The notes under the pieces were generated by a model. It saw only the letters and a program-made list of their open reading frames with translations, was not told the origin of the DNA and ran no database searches. The translations under genes and the position numbers were made by a program. This document shows, one piece after another, positions 63,573 through 64,000 of a stretch of DNA of 64,000 nucleotides. The stretch is from Streptomyces sp. CB00455. Its GTDB lineage: Bacteria; Actinomycetota; Actinomycetes; Streptomycetales; Streptomycetaceae. The stretch is from the NCBI RefSeq assembly GCF_001905445.1, contig NZ_LIVQ01000002.1, positions 682,001-746,000 on the forward strand, given 5' to 3'. Position 1 is the first letter of the stretch; each line of letters begins with the position of its first letter.

Positions 63573-64000
63573 CCTCGATCACCTTCCCCACGTCCACCGG
63601 CAGCCGCAGCGTGAACAGCGCCCCGCCGCCGGGAGCGTTGGCGGCGGTGATGTCACCGCCGTGGATGTGCGCGTTCTCCACGGCGATCGACAGGCCCAGC
63701 CCGCTGCCGTCCGACTTCGGCCGCGAGGCACTGGCCTTGTAGAAGCGGTCGAAGACGTGCGGCAGGACCTCTTGCGGGATACCCGGGCCGTTGTCCTGGA
63801 CGGCGATCACCAGCCACTCCCCCTCCACGGACACCGAGACCCGCACCGGCGAGCCCCCGTGCTTGAGCGCGTTGCCGATCAGGTTGGCGAGGATGACGTC
63901 GAGGCGGCGGGGGTCGAGGCGCGCCACGATGCCCCGCTCGGCGTCGAGTTCGACCGCGTCCAGCCAGGCCCGCGCGTCGATGCAGGCCGTCACCTGGTCG
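63556..64000 (-). CDS. Sensor histidine kinase, C-terminal part (cut by window edge)
   Basis: Only the last ~148 residues are inside the window. The HATPase domain is complete: N box NLIGNALKHGG, G1 box DNGPGIP, F box FDRFYKAS and G2 box GSGLGLSIAVENA. The dimerisation domain and sensor lie beyond 64000. It overlaps the downstream lipoprotein gene by 17 nt. AfsQ2-like identity is a guess from context. Confidence 0.9.
   Translation of the reverse strand, partial: DQVTACIDARAWLDAVELDAERGIVARLDPRRLDVILANLIGNALKHGGSPVRVSVSVEGEWLVIAVQDNGPGIPQEVLPHVFDRFYKASASRPKSDGSGLGLSIAVENAHIHGGDITAANAPGGGALFTLRLPVDVGKVIEGEQDA

Overview
The window is high-GC actinobacterial chromosome, and almost certainly Streptomyces. 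The signs are extreme third-position GC, mycothiol conjugate amidase, a GTP-type PEP carboxykinase, a DasR-type operator before a secreted chitinase, LAxTG-type cell-wall sorting, an actinobacterial acyl-CoA carboxylase with an epsilon subunit, and many GTG, TTG and leaderless starts. Most of the order (pckG, mca, greA, ilvA, metB, hutH, cya, birA, pccB, accA2, lpd, deoD, then a kinase with a lipoprotein) is the order I remember for the Streptomyces chromosomal core. That is recollection and was not checked by alignment. I found no tRNA, rRNA, CRISPR array, prophage or complete insertion sequence.

Region by region. 1-5.04 kb (minus strand): a Tad/Flp-type pilus operon made of a zinc-knuckle-like hypothetical protein, CpaB, CpaE, two TadE-like pseudopilins, CpaF and the first codons of a TadB-like gene cut by the window edge. 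5.3-8.5 kb: a secreted GH18 chitinase with a DasR box and a secreted M14 carboxypeptidase. 8.6-14 kb: an IclR regulator and a RidA imine deaminase divergent from a D-serine-deaminase-like PLP enzyme, an N-acyl-D-amino-acid deacylase and a YdcF membrane protein. This looks like one pathway for N-acyl-D-amino acids, with an inverted-repeat operator between the two halves. 14-18.5 kb: small genes, an alanine-type aminotransferase, low-complexity DNA and a 165-bp MITE-like element whose end supplies the stop codon of the next gene. 18.5-28.4 kb: pckG, a hemolysin III-type membrane protein, a DUF255 thioredoxin-like protein, a lipoprotein with an HEAGH motif, an apparently frameshifted small gene, and a large STAND NTPase with TPR repeats and an N-terminal hydrophobic region. 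28.2-38.9 kb: mca, greA, a drug-exporter-type ABC pair, ilvA, a MarR regulator, a degenerate sigma-like protein with a membrane partner, metB and msrA. 39.1-44.8 kb: an alcohol dehydrogenase divergent from an XRE regulator, a double GNAT, an L,D-transpeptidase lipoprotein and a LANTG wall protein. 44.9-50.99 kb (minus strand): hutH, then cya, enoyl-CoA hydratase and GGDEF genes in one direction, and birA. 51.1-56.5 kb: the acyl-CoA carboxylase beta, epsilon and biotin-carrying alpha subunits around maf. 56.6-64 kb: a DeoR regulator, an Lpd-like quinone reductase, a gamma-glutamylcyclotransferase, purine nucleoside phosphorylase, phosphomannomutase, and a lipoprotein overlapping the 3' end of a sensor kinase.

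The metabolic theme is carbon scavenging and acyl-CoA supply: chitin and peptide degradation outside the cell, amino-acid deamination (hutH, ilvA, D-amino acids), gluconeogenesis (pckG), and propionyl- or acetyl-CoA carboxylation with its biotin ligase. The least ordinary items are the D-amino-acid/RidA module, the STAND protein, the MITE, the 6 x 17-bp repeat array after ridA, and the frameshifted gene beside the HEAGH lipoprotein.
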